A stretch of DNA of 64,000 nt from Streptococcus pacificus (lineage in GTDB: Bacteria > Bacillota > Bacilli > Lactobacillales > Streptococcaceae). Positions 44,227 through 52,361 of the stretch are shown piece by piece (position 1 is the first letter of the stretch; each line of letters begins with the position of its first letter). The notes below the pieces were generated by a model that worked only from the letters and a program-made list of their open reading frames with translations, was not told where the DNA came from and did not search any database. The stretch lies in NCBI RefSeq assembly GCF_016481305.1, contig NZ_JAENBO010000001.1, positions 372,001 to 436,000 of the forward strand, given 5' to 3'. The position numbers and the translations under genes were made by a program.

Positions 44227-44750
44227 CTAAAAAGAAAGTCACCCTATTTTCAAAAGCCTCTAAAGACGTTAAAGAATTATACTTATCTGCTTTCCCGAAA
44301 GTTGAACGTTTTCCGTATATTCCTTTACTTTTAAATGCATATCGTCGTGATATCGAATTTACTTCTTATTACGATGATGAGAAATTTGTTGGCTTATCCT
44401 ATATTGTTTTTTCAAAACACTTTGTTTTTCTCTTATTTTTGGCGGTTAACCCCTTGCATCGTAATCAATCCTATGGTAGTCGTTTATTAAATACGATAAA
44501 GGCCTCTTCCAAAGGACGCCCAGTAGTTTTAGCCATTGAAGAAATGGATGAGACTGCTTCCAACTACCAACAACGTTTAAATCGTCTTGCTTTTTATGAG
44601 AAAAATGACTATCATATGATTCCTCATTTTTATTACGAAATGGGTGAAAAGTATCAATTACTAGCTACTGAAAAAACAGTGGATATGGGTGAATTTAAAA
44701 AAATGCTGAGAAAAATATCATACGGTATTATTCCGATTGATATTGATTAA
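44211..44750 (+). CDS. GNAT-family acetyltransferase-like protein
   Basis: A 179-residue soluble protein. The central part (FVGLSYIVFSKHFVFLLFLAVNPLHRNQSYGSRLLNTI, shown here as two overlapping beta strands and the loop RNQSYGSRLL at about 86-95) fits the acetyl-CoA-binding loop of GNAT enzymes; the C-terminal half has RLAFYEKNDY, a common GNAT ending. Substrate unknown. The ATG lies inside the end of the capA-like gene, after GGTGG, so the two are co-expressed. Confidence 0.75.
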   Translation: MAEQLTKKKVTLFSKASKDVKELYLSAFPKVERFPYIPLLLNAYRRDIEFTSYYDDEKFVGLSYIVFSKHFVFLLFLAVNPLHRNQSYGSRLLNTIKASSKGRPVVLAIEEMDETASNYQQRLNRLAFYEKNDYHMIPHFYYEMGEKYQLLATEKTVDMGEFKKMLRKISYGIIPIDID

Positions 44751-44777
44751 AAAATGAAGAATAATTGTTTAAAACAC

Positions 44778-44806
44778 TTGTCAAAGAGTGAAAATAGTGA
44801 TAGAAT
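44778..44806 (+). promoter_or_regulatory. Promoter of rplU-prp-rpmA
   Basis: TTGTCA (44778-44783), a 17-nt spacer and TAGAAT (44801-44806) with an upstream TG. Confidence 0.75.
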
Positions 44807-44812
44807 TGTAAT

Positions 44813-44905
44813 GTTGACTAAATGCACATCCAGTGCAACCGCGCGACTATTGTTTTAAGTAGATCTTATCTCACAATACAAGGCGAGTCTTCACAAAAAA
44901 TTATA
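44813..44905 (+). ncRNA. L21 leader RNA (ribosomal-protein leader upstream of rplU)
   Basis: The segment between the promoter and rplU contains TGCACATCCAGTGCA, a small hairpin, followed by ACCGCGCGACT and further pairing segments before AGGAGG. This is the position and the conserved core of the Firmicutes L21 leader, thought to let L21 regulate its own operon. I judge it by recall of the motif and by eye, not by a covariance model. Confidence 0.6.
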
Positions 44906-44916
44906 GGAGGTGCATC

Positions 44917-45231
44917 ATGAGCACATATGCAATCATTAAAACTGGTGGCAAACAAGTTAAAGTTGAAGTTGATCAAGCAATTTATATTGAAAAACTTGAC
45001 GTTGAAGCAGGAGCAGAAGTTACTTTTGACGAAGTTGTTCTTGTTGGTGGCGAAAAAACAGTTGTTGGAACACCATTAGTATCTGGCGCAACAGTTGTTG
45101 GAACTGTTGAGAAACAAGGGAAACAAAAGAAAGTTGTTACTTTCAAGTATAAACCTAAAAAAGGTAGTCACCGTAAACAAGGTCACCGCCAACCATATAC
45201 AAAGGTTGTTATTAAAGCCATTAACGCTTAA
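44917..45231 (+). CDS. rplU: 50S ribosomal protein L21
   Basis: A 104-residue rRNA-binding protein of the large subunit: start [17 protein letters not shown] and the basic end [15 protein letters not shown] are diagnostic. Preceded by a strong AGGAGG and by the leader RNA. First gene of the rplU-prp-rpmA operon. Confidence 0.98.
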   Translation: MSTYAIIKTGGKQVKVEVDQAIYIEKLDVEAGAEVTFDEVVLVGGEKTVVGTPLVSGATVVGTVEKQGKQKKVVTFKYKPKKGSHRKQGHRQPYTKVVIKAINA

Positions 45232-45243
45232 AAGGAATAACAC

Positions 45244-45585
45244 ATGATTAAAGCAACCATATCAAAATTATCTAATGGGCAACCTGTCCACATTAAAATA
45301 ACAGGTCATGCTGGTAGTGGAGAATATGGGCATGACGTCATGTGTGCAGCCGTTTCGACCCTATCGATTAATTTTATCAATTCGTTAGAGCAACTGGCAG
45401 CCTATGTTCCAGACTATCGTATCAATGATGTTACGGGTGGTGAGATGATTATTGATTTTTCAAATCTCGATACCACAACTAATAAAGAAACTGTTCAGAT
45501 TTTATTCGAATCGTTTCTACTTGGGATGACAACTATTTCTGAGGATTCACCAGAATATGTCAAAACAAGGGTTATGACAAACTAA
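45244..45585 (+). CDS. prp: Ribosomal-processing cysteine protease Prp
   Basis: A small cysteine protease that trims the N-terminal extension of L27. The 113 residues contain the catalytic pair in KITGHAGSGEYGHDVMCAAVS, split as GHAGSGEYGHDVMC at about 20-33 with His21 and Cys33. The gene lies between rplU and rpmA, the conserved Firmicutes arrangement, and the L27 encoded next has the matching cleavable extension. Confidence 0.93.
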   Translation: MIKATISKLSNGQPVHIKITGHAGSGEYGHDVMCAAVSTLSINFINSLEQLAAYVPDYRINDVTGGEMIIDFSNLDTTTNKETVQILFESFLLGMTTISEDSPEYVKTRVMTN

Positions 45586-45606
45586 CAAAAGAGAGGAAAT
45601 AGCATT

Positions 45607-45900
45607 ATGTTAAAAATGAATCTTGCTAACTTACAACTTTTCGCCCACAAAAAAGGTGGAGGATCTACATCAAACGGACGTGATTCTCAATCTAAACGTT
45701 TAGGAGCTAAAGCAGCTGACGGTCAGACTGTTACTGGTGGCTCAATTCTTTATCGTCAACGCGGAACTCACATCTATCCAGGTGTGAACGTTGGTCGTGG
45801 TGGAGATGACACCCTTTTTGCAAAAGTTGAAGGTGTTGTTCGCTTCGAACGCAAAGGACGTGACAAAAAACAAGTTTCTGTCTATCCAATTGCAAAATAA
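45607..45900 (+). CDS. rpmA: 50S ribosomal protein L27 with Prp-cleavable N-terminal extension
   Basis: A 97-residue protein. Residues 1-12 ([12 protein letters not shown]) form the extension removed by Prp, with cleavage expected after Phe12, exposing [15 protein letters not shown], the normal L27 start that reaches the peptidyl-transferase centre. The rest ([19 protein letters not shown]) is canonical. Shows clearly that this is the Firmicutes type. Confidence 0.97.
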   Translation: MLKMNLANLQLFAHKKGGGSTSNGRDSQSKRLGAKAADGQTVTGGSILYRQRGTHIYPGVNVGRGGDDTLFAKVEGVVRFERKGRDKKQVSVYPIAK

Positions 45901-45912
45901 TTAGTGATTAAT

Positions 45913-45944
45913 AAAACTTCTTCTATTATTAGAAGAAGTTTTTT
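45913..45944 (+). terminator. Terminator after rpmA
   Basis: A 12-bp perfect stem (45913-45924 with 45931-45942), loop ATTATT and a T-run. Confidence 0.87.
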
Positions 45945-45984
45945 AATGCTCGAAAAATCATAATTTTTTTCATCACTTATCTTA

Positions 45985-45993
45985 TGGTATAAT
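45985..45993 (+). promoter_or_regulatory. Extended -10 promoter of lspA-rluD
   Basis: TGgTATAAT, followed by a 53-nt leader to the lspA ATG. A -35 could not be assigned with confidence. Confidence 0.5.
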
Positions 45994-46046
45994 GTGGTAA
46001 GATATAAAAAATGATAGTTTCTAGGAAAGGTTTTTAGAATAGATAA

Positions 46047-46493
46047 ATGAAGAAAACATATATCGTTATTATGGGTATTGCCCTTATTGTTTTAGACCAA
46101 TTGAGTAAGTTATGGATTGTTTCTAATATTTCTCTTGGAGAAGTGAAGCCATTTTTACCGGGGCTATTTAGCTTAACGTATTTGCGTAATCATGGTGCTG
46201 CTTTTTCAATTCTTCAGAATCAACAATGGTTTTTCTTTGTGATAACCTTAGTTTTTCTAGGAGCTGCTAGTCGTTTCTTTTTGAAAACTAGAGAAGACCA
46301 AGTCATTACTCGAATAGGACTCTTATTAATTATAGCTGGTGGGATTGGTAATTTTATTGATCGTTTACGCTTAGGTTATGTGGTTGATATGATTCATCTT
46401 GACTTTATGGATTTTGCCATATTTAATGTTGCCGACTCCTATCTGACAATAGGTGTTCTTGTCCTTGTTTTAGCATTATGGAAAGAAAATTAA
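46047..46493 (+). CDS. lspA: Lipoprotein signal peptidase
   Basis: An aspartic membrane protease that removes signal peptides from prolipoproteins, such as the three at 27.4-29.2 kb. The 148 residues have four helices and the conserved sequences [28 protein letters not shown] (catalytic Asp114) and FNVADS (catalytic Asp130). The Shine-Dalgarno match (AAAGG) is further from the ATG than usual. rluD starts 1 nt after its stop. Confidence 0.95.
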   Translation: MKKTYIVIMGIALIVLDQLSKLWIVSNISLGEVKPFLPGLFSLTYLRNHGAAFSILQNQQWFFFVITLVFLGAASRFFLKTREDQVITRIGLLLIIAGGIGNFIDRLRLGYVVDMIHLDFMDFAIFNVADSYLTIGVLVLVLALWKEN

Positions 46494-46494
46494 A

Positions 46495-47391
46495 ATGAAA
46501 TTAGTTATTAAAGAAGCTGGTAGCCGGCTAGACAAAGTATTAGCTGACTTCACAGAACTGTCGCGCGCCAAAGCCAATGAAGAAATAAAAAAAGGAGCTG
46601 TTCTTGTTAATGGTGAAAAAGTAAAACCAAAGTATGCCGTTAAAGTTGGTGATATAGTGAATTATGAAATACCTGAGGAGACTATTTTAGATTATGTAGC
46701 TGAAGATATCCCCATTGAAATCATTTATGAAGATGATGATGTGGCGGTGGTGAATAAACCTCAAGGAATGGTTGTCCATCCTTCTCACGGTCATCCATCA
46801 AAAACACTTGTTAACGCTTTGTTGTTTCATATTAAGAACTTATCAAGCATTAATGGGGTGATTAGACCAGGTATCGTTCATCGAATTGATAAAGATACTT
46901 CAGGCTTGTTAATGATTGCAAAAAATGATACTGCCCATCAGCTTTTGGCTAAAGAGCTTAAAGATAAGAAATCTTATCGTCACTATCTTGCCATTGTTCA
47001 TGGCAATTTACCAAATGATCGAGGGATTATTGAGGCACCGATTGGCAGAAGTGATAAAGATCGAAAAAAACAAGCAGTTAAAACGGGTGGCAAGCCAGCT
47101 TTAACCAGATTTGAAGTTCTGGAACGCTTTGGCGATTATAGCTTAGTTTCCTTGACATTAGAAACAGGTCGTACTCATCAAATTAGAGTTCATATGGCTT
47201 ACATAGGACATCCTATTGCAGGCGATCCCTTATATGGGCCAAGAAAAACCTTAAAAGGGCATGGACAGTTTCTTCATGCTAAAACGATTGGTTTTACCCA
47301 TCCCAAAACTAATGAAACCATGACTTTTTCTGTTGAACCACCAGAAATTTTCCTAAAAACTTTGCAACAATTGAGAGAATCAAACGATTAG
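46495..47391 (+). CDS. rluD: Ribosomal large-subunit pseudouridine synthase, RluD family
   Basis: Isomerises uridine in 23S rRNA. The 298 residues begin with an S4 RNA-binding domain (about 8-60) followed by the RluA-type catalytic domain with NKPQGMVVHPS (about 87) and the catalytic-aspartate motif HRIDKDTSG (Asp132); the late LETGRTHQIRVH motif is also present. It is coupled to lspA as in other streptococci. RluD is the best guess within the RluA/C/D group; the exact target uridine is not visible from sequence. Confidence 0.9.
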   Translation: MKLVIKEAGSRLDKVLADFTELSRAKANEEIKKGAVLVNGEKVKPKYAVKVGDIVNYEIPEETILDYVAEDIPIEIIYEDDDVAVVNKPQGMVVHPSHGHPSKTLVNALLFHIKNLSSINGVIRPGIVHRIDKDTSGLLMIAKNDTAHQLLAKELKDKKSYRHYLAIVHGNLPNDRGIIEAPIGRSDKDRKKQAVKTGGKPALTRFEVLERFGDYSLVSLTLETGRTHQIRVHMAYIGHPIAGDPLYGPRKTLKGHGQFLHAKTIGFTHPKTNETMTFSVEPPEIFLKTLQQLRESND

Positions 47392-47435
47392 GTTTTTAAC
47401 TTACTTATTAATTCTAATAAATCATAAAAAAAGAC

Positions 47436-47464
47436 TTGTTAAAAGTACAATAATGTGGTATCCT
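47436..47464 (+). promoter_or_regulatory. Promoter of pyrR-pyrP
   Basis: TTGTTA (47436-47441), a 17-nt spacer and TGgTATCCT (hexamer 47459-47464). Confidence 0.5.
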
Positions 47465-47590
47465 TTTATAAAAATAAGATCCTTTAAAATTGTCCCGTGA
47501 GGCAATCAAGGTGAGCATAAAAAAAGCATTGGTATTCTTTTCCTTAGATTTTTTTCTGTGGTCTCCTTGTAAAAGGAGACTTTTTTAATA
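47465..47590 (+). promoter_or_regulatory. PyrR-dependent transcription attenuator
   Basis: The leader carries TCCCGTGAGGCA at 47493-47504, matching the PyrR-binding loop consensus (UCCnGnGAGGYU), and ends in the terminator at 47561-47586. PyrR with UMP would hold this hairpin and allow termination; without it an antiterminator would form. Confidence 0.78.
47561..47586 (+). terminator. Attenuator terminator before pyrR
   Basis: GTCTCCTT pairs with AAGGAGAC around GTAA, followed by TTTTTT. Confidence 0.88.
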
Positions 47591-47608
47591 GAAAAAAGGA
47601 GAAATAAG

Positions 47609-48130
47609 GTGAAAAGCAAAAAAATTGTTGATGATCTGACAATGCAACGAGCCATTACTCGAATCACTTATGAAATCATTGAACGCAATAAAGTCTTAGA
47701 CAATATTGTTCTCGCTGGGATTAAAACACGTGGTGTTTATATCGCTCAACGCATCCAAGAAAAATTGAAGCAACTTGAAGGGATTAGCCTTCCAGTTGGG
47801 GCAATTGACACCAAAGCATTTAGAGATGATATCAAAGTTGAAGAAGATACCACAAAAATGCCAGTTGATGTGACTGACAAAGAGATTATTTTAGTCGATG
47901 ATGTCCTCTATACCGGTCGCACGATACGAGCAGCAATTGATAATCTAGTTAGTTTAGGACGTCCTTCAAGAATTGCTTTAGCAGTACTTGTCGATCGTGG
48001 GCATAGAGAATTACCGATACGAGCAGATTATGTCGGAAAGAATATTCCAACAAGTTCAAAAGAAGAAATCATTGTTAAAATGATTGAAATTGATGATGAA
48101 GATGCAATTATTTTAAATGACCCAAGTTAA
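47609..48130 (+). CDS. pyrR: Bifunctional pyr operon regulator / uracil phosphoribosyltransferase PyrR
   Basis: Binds the leader RNA of pyrimidine genes when UMP is high, and has uracil phosphoribosyltransferase activity. The 173 residues contain [21 protein letters not shown] and the PRPP-binding loop [14 protein letters not shown] (about 95-108). The start is a GTG at 47609, supported by AAAAGGAG upstream and no ATG at a suitable place. It controls its own expression through the attenuator just upstream. The end is 13 nt before pyrP. Confidence 0.95.
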   Translation: MKSKKIVDDLTMQRAITRITYEIIERNKVLDNIVLAGIKTRGVYIAQRIQEKLKQLEGISLPVGAIDTKAFRDDIKVEEDTTKMPVDVTDKEIILVDDVLYTGRTIRAAIDNLVSLGRPSRIALAVLVDRGHRELPIRADYVGKNIPTSSKEEIIVKMIEIDDEDAIILNDPS

Positions 48131-48143
48131 AAAGGAGACAATA

Positions 48144-49409
48144 ATGGAAGAAATTAGATATGACGTTCACGACATGCCAAAACCAAGCTTACTTGTAGGC
48201 TTATCCTTTCAACATCTTTTTGCGATGTTTGGAGCAACTGTACTCGTTCCAATTCTTGTTGGTATAGACCCAGCTGTTGCTCTTTTTTCAAGTGGACTTG
48301 GAACTTTAGCACACTTATCTGTGACAAAATATAAGATTCCTGCTTACATGGGTTCAAGTTTTGCTTATATTGGTGCCATGCAGACACTTTTAAAAACGGA
48401 TGGTATTGGTGCAGTGGCACAAGGTGCGATTACTGGTGGACTAGTTTATTTTGCAGTAGCACTCATTGTTCAAAAATTAGGCAATGATTGGATTGATAAG
48501 ATTTTGCCACCTGTAGTGGTGGGACCAATCGTTATGGTTATTGGTCTTAGTCTTGCCTCAGTTGCAGTTAATGACGTTATGTTAAAAGATGGCACTTACA
48601 ATGTTAGTTATGTTGTTATTGGCTTATTTACCTTATTTGCTGTCATTCTCTTTAATATCTTTGGTAAGGGTATTATTGGTGTTATCCCAATCCTTTTAGG
48701 ACTTATTTCAGGCTATTTATTCTCACTATTATTCGGTTTGGTGACGGGGCAAGAAATTGTTAGTTTTGCAGAAGTTCAGTCAGCAAATTGGTTTGGTTTA
48801 CCTGCTTTCAATATTCCTTTTTTAAACTATAGTCTAAAATTCTACCCAAGTGCTATATTTACTATGGCCCCAATTGCCTTTGTCACAATGACTGAGCATT
48901 TTGGTCATGTGATGGTCTTAAATAGTCTAACTGGTAGAGATTATTTCAAAGAACCAGGTCTTGACAAAACCTTAGCAGGAGATGGACTTGCTCAAGTTCT
49001 TGCAGGATTGTTTGGTGCACCACCAGTAACTTCCTATGGTGAAAACATTGGTGTTATGGCACTGAATAAGATTTACTCGGTCTATGTTATTGCAGGTGCT
49101 GCTGTGTTTGCCATCCTTCTCAGTTTTATCGGTAAAATTTCTGCTCTAATTCATTCTATCCCAACACCGGTTGTTGGAGGAATTTCCCTAGCTCTTTTTG
49201 GTGTTATCGGTGCTAGTGGTCTTAAAATTTTAATCGAATCAAAAGTAGACTTAGATAACAAAAAGAATCTGTTTATTACTAGTGTTATTTTAATCTCTGG
49301 TATTGGTGGTTTAATCATTCAAACCCCATGGCTTCATATTCCTGGGGTAGCAGTGTCAACTATTTTGGGTATTCTTCTTTATCAAATATTGCCAGAAAAC
49401 AACAGCTAA
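48144..49409 (+). CDS. pyrP: Uracil permease
   Basis: A nucleobase:cation symporter-2 (UraA/PyrP) family transporter of 421 residues with about 12-14 membrane segments. Characteristic stretches are SFQHLFAMFGATVLVP near the N-terminus, PAYMGSSFAYIGAM, the substrate-site region VTMTEHFGHVMVL and GLFGAPPVTSYGENIGVMA. The ATG at 48144 follows AAGGAG; an in-frame start inside pyrR is rejected. No pyrB or carAB follows, so this PyrR unit covers uracil uptake only. Confidence 0.93.
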   Translation: MEEIRYDVHDMPKPSLLVGLSFQHLFAMFGATVLVPILVGIDPAVALFSSGLGTLAHLSVTKYKIPAYMGSSFAYIGAMQTLLKTDGIGAVAQGAITGGLVYFAVALIVQKLGNDWIDKILPPVVVGPIVMVIGLSLASVAVNDVMLKDGTYNVSYVVIGLFTLFAVILFNIFGKGIIGVIPILLGLISGYLFSLLFGLVTGQEIVSFAEVQSANWFGLPAFNIPFLNYSLKFYPSAIFTMAPIAFVTMTEHFGHVMVLNSLTGRDYFKEPGLDKTLAGDGLAQVLAGLFGAPPVTSYGENIGVMALNKIYSVYVIAGAAVFAILLSFIGKISALIHSIPTPVVGGISLALFGVIGASGLKILIESKVDLDNKKNLFITSVILISGIGGLIIQTPWLHIPGVAVSTILGILLYQILPENNS

Positions 49410-49431
49410 TCTTTTTGAAAAATAAATAAAA

Positions 49432-49472
49432 ACCCTTGAGCCAAAGTGCAAACTTGCCATTGACTCAAGGGT
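49432..49472. terminator. Bidirectional terminator between pyrP and the PrsW gene
   Basis: ACCCTTGAG pairs perfectly with CTCAAGGGT across a 23-nt loop. An A-tract lies on the left (T-run for the minus strand) and ATTTTA on the right. Confidence 0.7.
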
Positions 49473-49475
49473 ATT

Positions 49476-50288
49476 TTAATGATTCATGCTTGGCTTTTGA
49501 TAAATAAAGCTTAAGACATCAACAAATAGAAAAATTGCAATGGTCACTAAAACGGCTGAAACAACTGAGCTAACGTTTAGTGGTGAGTTCCATAAGAAGT
49601 GAAGAAAGACTGGTAAGATAGTCCATGTGATGATTTTTTTCTTAGGAATGTCATTTGATTTGGTAACTAAAAGAAAAATACCAAGAGTGAATACAGAGGT
49701 GTAGAGATAGTGTGATGAAAGAGCACCAGACATTCTTGAAAGTGCTGTTCCTATACTAAAGTCAATATGTTCTGTCGCATCTGTTAGGATATAGGCAAAA
49801 TCCTCAACAATTTGAAAGCCAAAACCAACAGTCAATCCTGTCATAAAAACAGTTTCTTTTTTAAAGGCTTTGAAGAAATAGATAATGGCAAATGTCATTA
49901 AAGCTTTGATGGATTCTTCCACAAATGGTGCCGTTAAAGCAGCCTCCCAATCTTGTAGGAAGTAACTGTCAAAACCGATTGATTGTAGTAACGAATAGAC
50001 AAGCCCATTGCCAATACTTGATAACCAACCAGTGATTAAACCACCAGAAATGAGGGCAATGATAAGAAATTTATTAGGCGTTTTCAAGTGATTTTTTAAA
50101 AATCGAATGGCAAGAGACATTGGAAAAATGTAAATGCCAAGAAGTAGTGTGCTAAATAAAATAATCACTTGGTTAACGGCTGATCCATCGTAGTTAATGA
50201 GTGGAAATAGTTCAAAATCAATTCCGTAGACAATTAAAAAAAGCCAAATAGCAACTAGCAATTTTTGTTTTTTTGTTATAATAGGCAT
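49476..50288 (-). CDS. PrsW-family intramembrane protease
   Basis: A glutamic-type membrane protease candidate of 270 residues with about seven to eight helices. The family motif is present: PFVEESIKA with Glu124 and Glu125, followed by FKAF..., the FGFQIVEDFAY motif with its second acidic pair, and a conserved HFLWN near residue 240. PrsW of B. subtilis clips the anti-sigma factor RsiW, but no sigma/anti-sigma pair is visible here; the target is unknown. AAGGAG precedes the ATG at 50288. Divergent from a MacAB-like exporter operon. Confidence 0.87.
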   Translation of the reverse strand: MPIITKKQKLLVAIWLFLIVYGIDFELFPLINYDGSAVNQVIILFSTLLLGIYIFPMSLAIRFLKNHLKTPNKFLIIALISGGLITGWLSSIGNGLVYSLLQSIGFDSYFLQDWEAALTAPFVEESIKALMTFAIIYFFKAFKKETVFMTGLTVGFGFQIVEDFAYILTDATEHIDFSIGTALSRMSGALSSHYLYTSVFTLGIFLLVTKSNDIPKKKIITWTILPVFLHFLWNSPLNVSSVVSAVLVTIAIFLFVDVLSFIYQKPSMNH

Positions 50289-50316
50289 CAGTTTTCTCCT
50301 TAATAGATTAAGATAC

Positions 50317-50345
50317 AGTTTAGCAATATCTTAGTTTTTTGTCAA
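50317..50345 (-). promoter_or_regulatory. Promoter of the PrsW-family gene
   Basis: On the minus strand TTGACA (50340-50345), a 17-nt spacer and TAAACT (50317-50322). Confidence 0.7.
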
Positions 50346-50400
50346 TCTGTCTAGGTCCAATTTTTTCACAAAAACATAACCATTTTTTATCAGTTTATGA

Positions 50401-50429
50401 TTGACTTTTATTTTTAAAAAAAGTATACT
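50401..50429 (+). promoter_or_regulatory. Promoter of the exporter operon
   Basis: TTGACT (50401-50406), a 17-nt spacer and TATACT (50424-50429), 32 nt before the ATG. Confidence 0.75.
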
Positions 50430-50461
50430 TGTATTAAATAAACAATACAAAGGAGACAGAT

Positions 50462-51652
50462 ATGTCAAGAAAAAGTAAAGGCGGTTCTAAAAAGAAGAAA
50501 GTCCTTTTTATCTTATTACCAATTTTAGTTTTAGTAGTCATTTTAGCAGCCTATTTTTGGAGTAACTCTCAAAATCCTGTCGTTAATAATGATGAAAAGC
50601 CTCCTTATACACTTGCTGAAGTGACTGAAGGTTCAATTGCTTCAAGTACTTTATTATCTGGTACGGTAAAAGCTTTAAATGAACAATACGTTTATTATGA
50701 TCCTTCTAAGGGCGAGGTTGCTTCTTTTGATGTCGCGGTTGGAAATACGGTAGAACCTGGACAAAAATTGCTACAATATGATATTACAGCAGCCCAAGCT
50801 GAATATGATCAAGCCGTTAGAGCCTTAAATAAAGTAGGTCGTCAAATTGAAGAGGTTAGGACAGGAGCAGCTAATGCACAAACCATCGAAGGTGTTGAAG
50901 GGCAAGAAAGTGGCTTAGCTGAAAGATCTGTTGAAAGTCAACTTAATGATTTATATGATGCTTATGCAGATGCGCAAGCAGTCGTTAACAAAGCCCAAGA
51001 AGCACTAAATCAAACCATTATTGTTAGTGATGTTAGTGGAACAGTCGTTGAGGTCAATACATCAGTTAACCCTTCCAAACAAGGTGGACAAGTTTTGATT
51101 CATATCGTTAGTGAAGGGCAATTACAAGTAGAAGGTAGTTTAACTGAATACGATTTAGCCAATATTAAAGTAGATCAAGAGGTTAAAATCACATCAAAAG
51201 TGTTCCCAGATCAATCCTTTACCGGGAAAATAAACTATGTTTCAAACTACCCAACAGAAAGCTCTGCTGGTGTTGGTGATCAACCATCAACGTCTTCAAC
51301 TTATCCTTTTAAAGTTAATTTCACAAGTAATGCTGATAGTTTAAAACAAGGCTTCAAGGTGAGTATTGAAGTTATCAATAATGACAAGAATAAACTTGTT
51401 CCTGTGACTGCTATTGTCGCTGAAAAAGATAAAAACTATGTTTGGGTTTACGACAAAAAAACCAGTAAAATTTCAAAAGTTGCAGTAACTCTTGGAAAAG
51501 CTGATGCCATTTCCCAAGAAGTGACTGGTGGCCTTGAAGTTGGACAGGTCGTTGTTGACTATCCTTGGGATGACTTTAAAGAAGGTCAAACCATTGATGG
51601 CGACATCGCTGTACCATACGATGATGAAGTAGAGGAGCAGCCAAGTGAGTAA
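50462..51652 (+). CDS. Efflux periplasmic-adaptor-like (HlyD/MacA) membrane fusion protein
   Basis: Extracellular adaptor of an ABC exporter. The 396 residues have a Lys-rich start and one membrane helix (about 17-36), a biotinyl-lipoyl-like segment (VASFDVAVGNTVEPGQKLLQYD), a helical hairpin rich in Ala/Gln/Glu (about 105-180), the second lipoyl half (SGTVVEVNTSVNP) and beta-barrel domains. Gram-positive members work without an outer-membrane channel. The next gene starts 8 nt before its stop, so adaptor, ATPase and permease are co-translated. Confidence 0.9.
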   Translation: MSRKSKGGSKKKKVLFILLPILVLVVILAAYFWSNSQNPVVNNDEKPPYTLAEVTEGSIASSTLLSGTVKALNEQYVYYDPSKGEVASFDVAVGNTVEPGQKLLQYDITAAQAEYDQAVRALNKVGRQIEEVRTGAANAQTIEGVEGQESGLAERSVESQLNDLYDAYADAQAVVNKAQEALNQTIIVSDVSGTVVEVNTSVNPSKQGGQVLIHIVSEGQLQVEGSLTEYDLANIKVDQEVKITSKVFPDQSFTGKINYVSNYPTESSAGVGDQPSTSSTYPFKVNFTSNADSLKQGFKVSIEVINNDKNKLVPVTAIVAEKDKNYVWVYDKKTSKISKVAVTLGKADAISQEVTGGLEVGQVVVDYPWDDFKEGQTIDGDIAVPYDDEVEEQPSE

Positions 51653-52358
51653 AGAAAATATCCTTATTAAATTACATAAGATTATAAAGAGTTACCACAA
51701 TGGTGATCAAGAATTACAAGTTTTAAAGGGCATTGATTTAACAGTTGAAAAAGGTGATTTTTTAGCCATTATGGGGCCATCTGGTTCTGGGAAATCGACT
51801 TTGATGAATATGATTGGTTTATTAGATAGACCGACCTCAGGCGAATACGAATTAAATGGTCAATACGTTGATGATTTATCAGAAAAAAAACTAGCAGAGG
51901 TAAGAAATAAAGAGTTGGGTTTTGTCTTTCAACAATTCTTTTTACTCTCAAAATTAGATGCTGTTCAAAATGTTGAACTACCACTTATCTATGCGGGTGT
52001 TTCATCAACAAAACGTAAAAAAATGGCTGAATCATTACTTGAGAAGGTAGAACTTTCTGATCGAAAACGCCATTTGCCTTCGGAATTATCAGGTGGACAA
52101 AAGCAAAGAGTTGCTATTGCTCGTGCGCTCGTGAATAATCCTTCTTTGATTTTAGCTGATGAACCAACGGGTGCACTAGACACCAAAACGGGTGAGCAGA
52201 TTATGGAATTATTGACAGAATTAAACAATGAAGGAAAAACCATCATCATGGTTACTCACGAGCCAGAAATTGCAGCATATGCGAAACATACCATTGTTCT
52301 TCGAGATGGTGAAATTGTTGAAGAGTGGTCGAAACAAGAAAAAGTGAAGGAGGAGTAA
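51645..52358 (+). CDS. ABC transporter ATP-binding protein (MacB/LolD type), GTG start
   Basis: Cytoplasmic ATPase of the exporter. The 237 residues show Walker A GPSGSGKST (about 44-52), Q-loop FQQFFLL, signature LSGGQKQRVAIARAL (about 146-160), Walker B LILADEPTGALD and switch MVTHEPE. The start is GTG at 51645, within the end of the adaptor gene. ADEPTGALD is typical of the MacB/FtsE/LolD subfamily, which works with FtsX-type permeases like the one that follows. Confidence 0.94.
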   Translation: MSKENILIKLHKIIKSYHNGDQELQVLKGIDLTVEKGDFLAIMGPSGSGKSTLMNMIGLLDRPTSGEYELNGQYVDDLSEKKLAEVRNKELGFVFQQFFLLSKLDAVQNVELPLIYAGVSSTKRKKMAESLLEKVELSDRKRHLPSELSGGQKQRVAIARALVNNPSLILADEPTGALDTKTGEQIMELLTELNNEGKTIIMVTHEPEIAAYAKHTIVLRDGEIVEEWSKQEKVKEE

Positions 52359-52361
52359 ATT

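Noticed and set aside
45994..46046. Regulatory hairpin in the lspA leader (TTCTAGGAAA...TTTTTAGAA)
   Set aside because: Weak stem with several G-T pairs; not distinguishable from chance in this A/T-rich leader.
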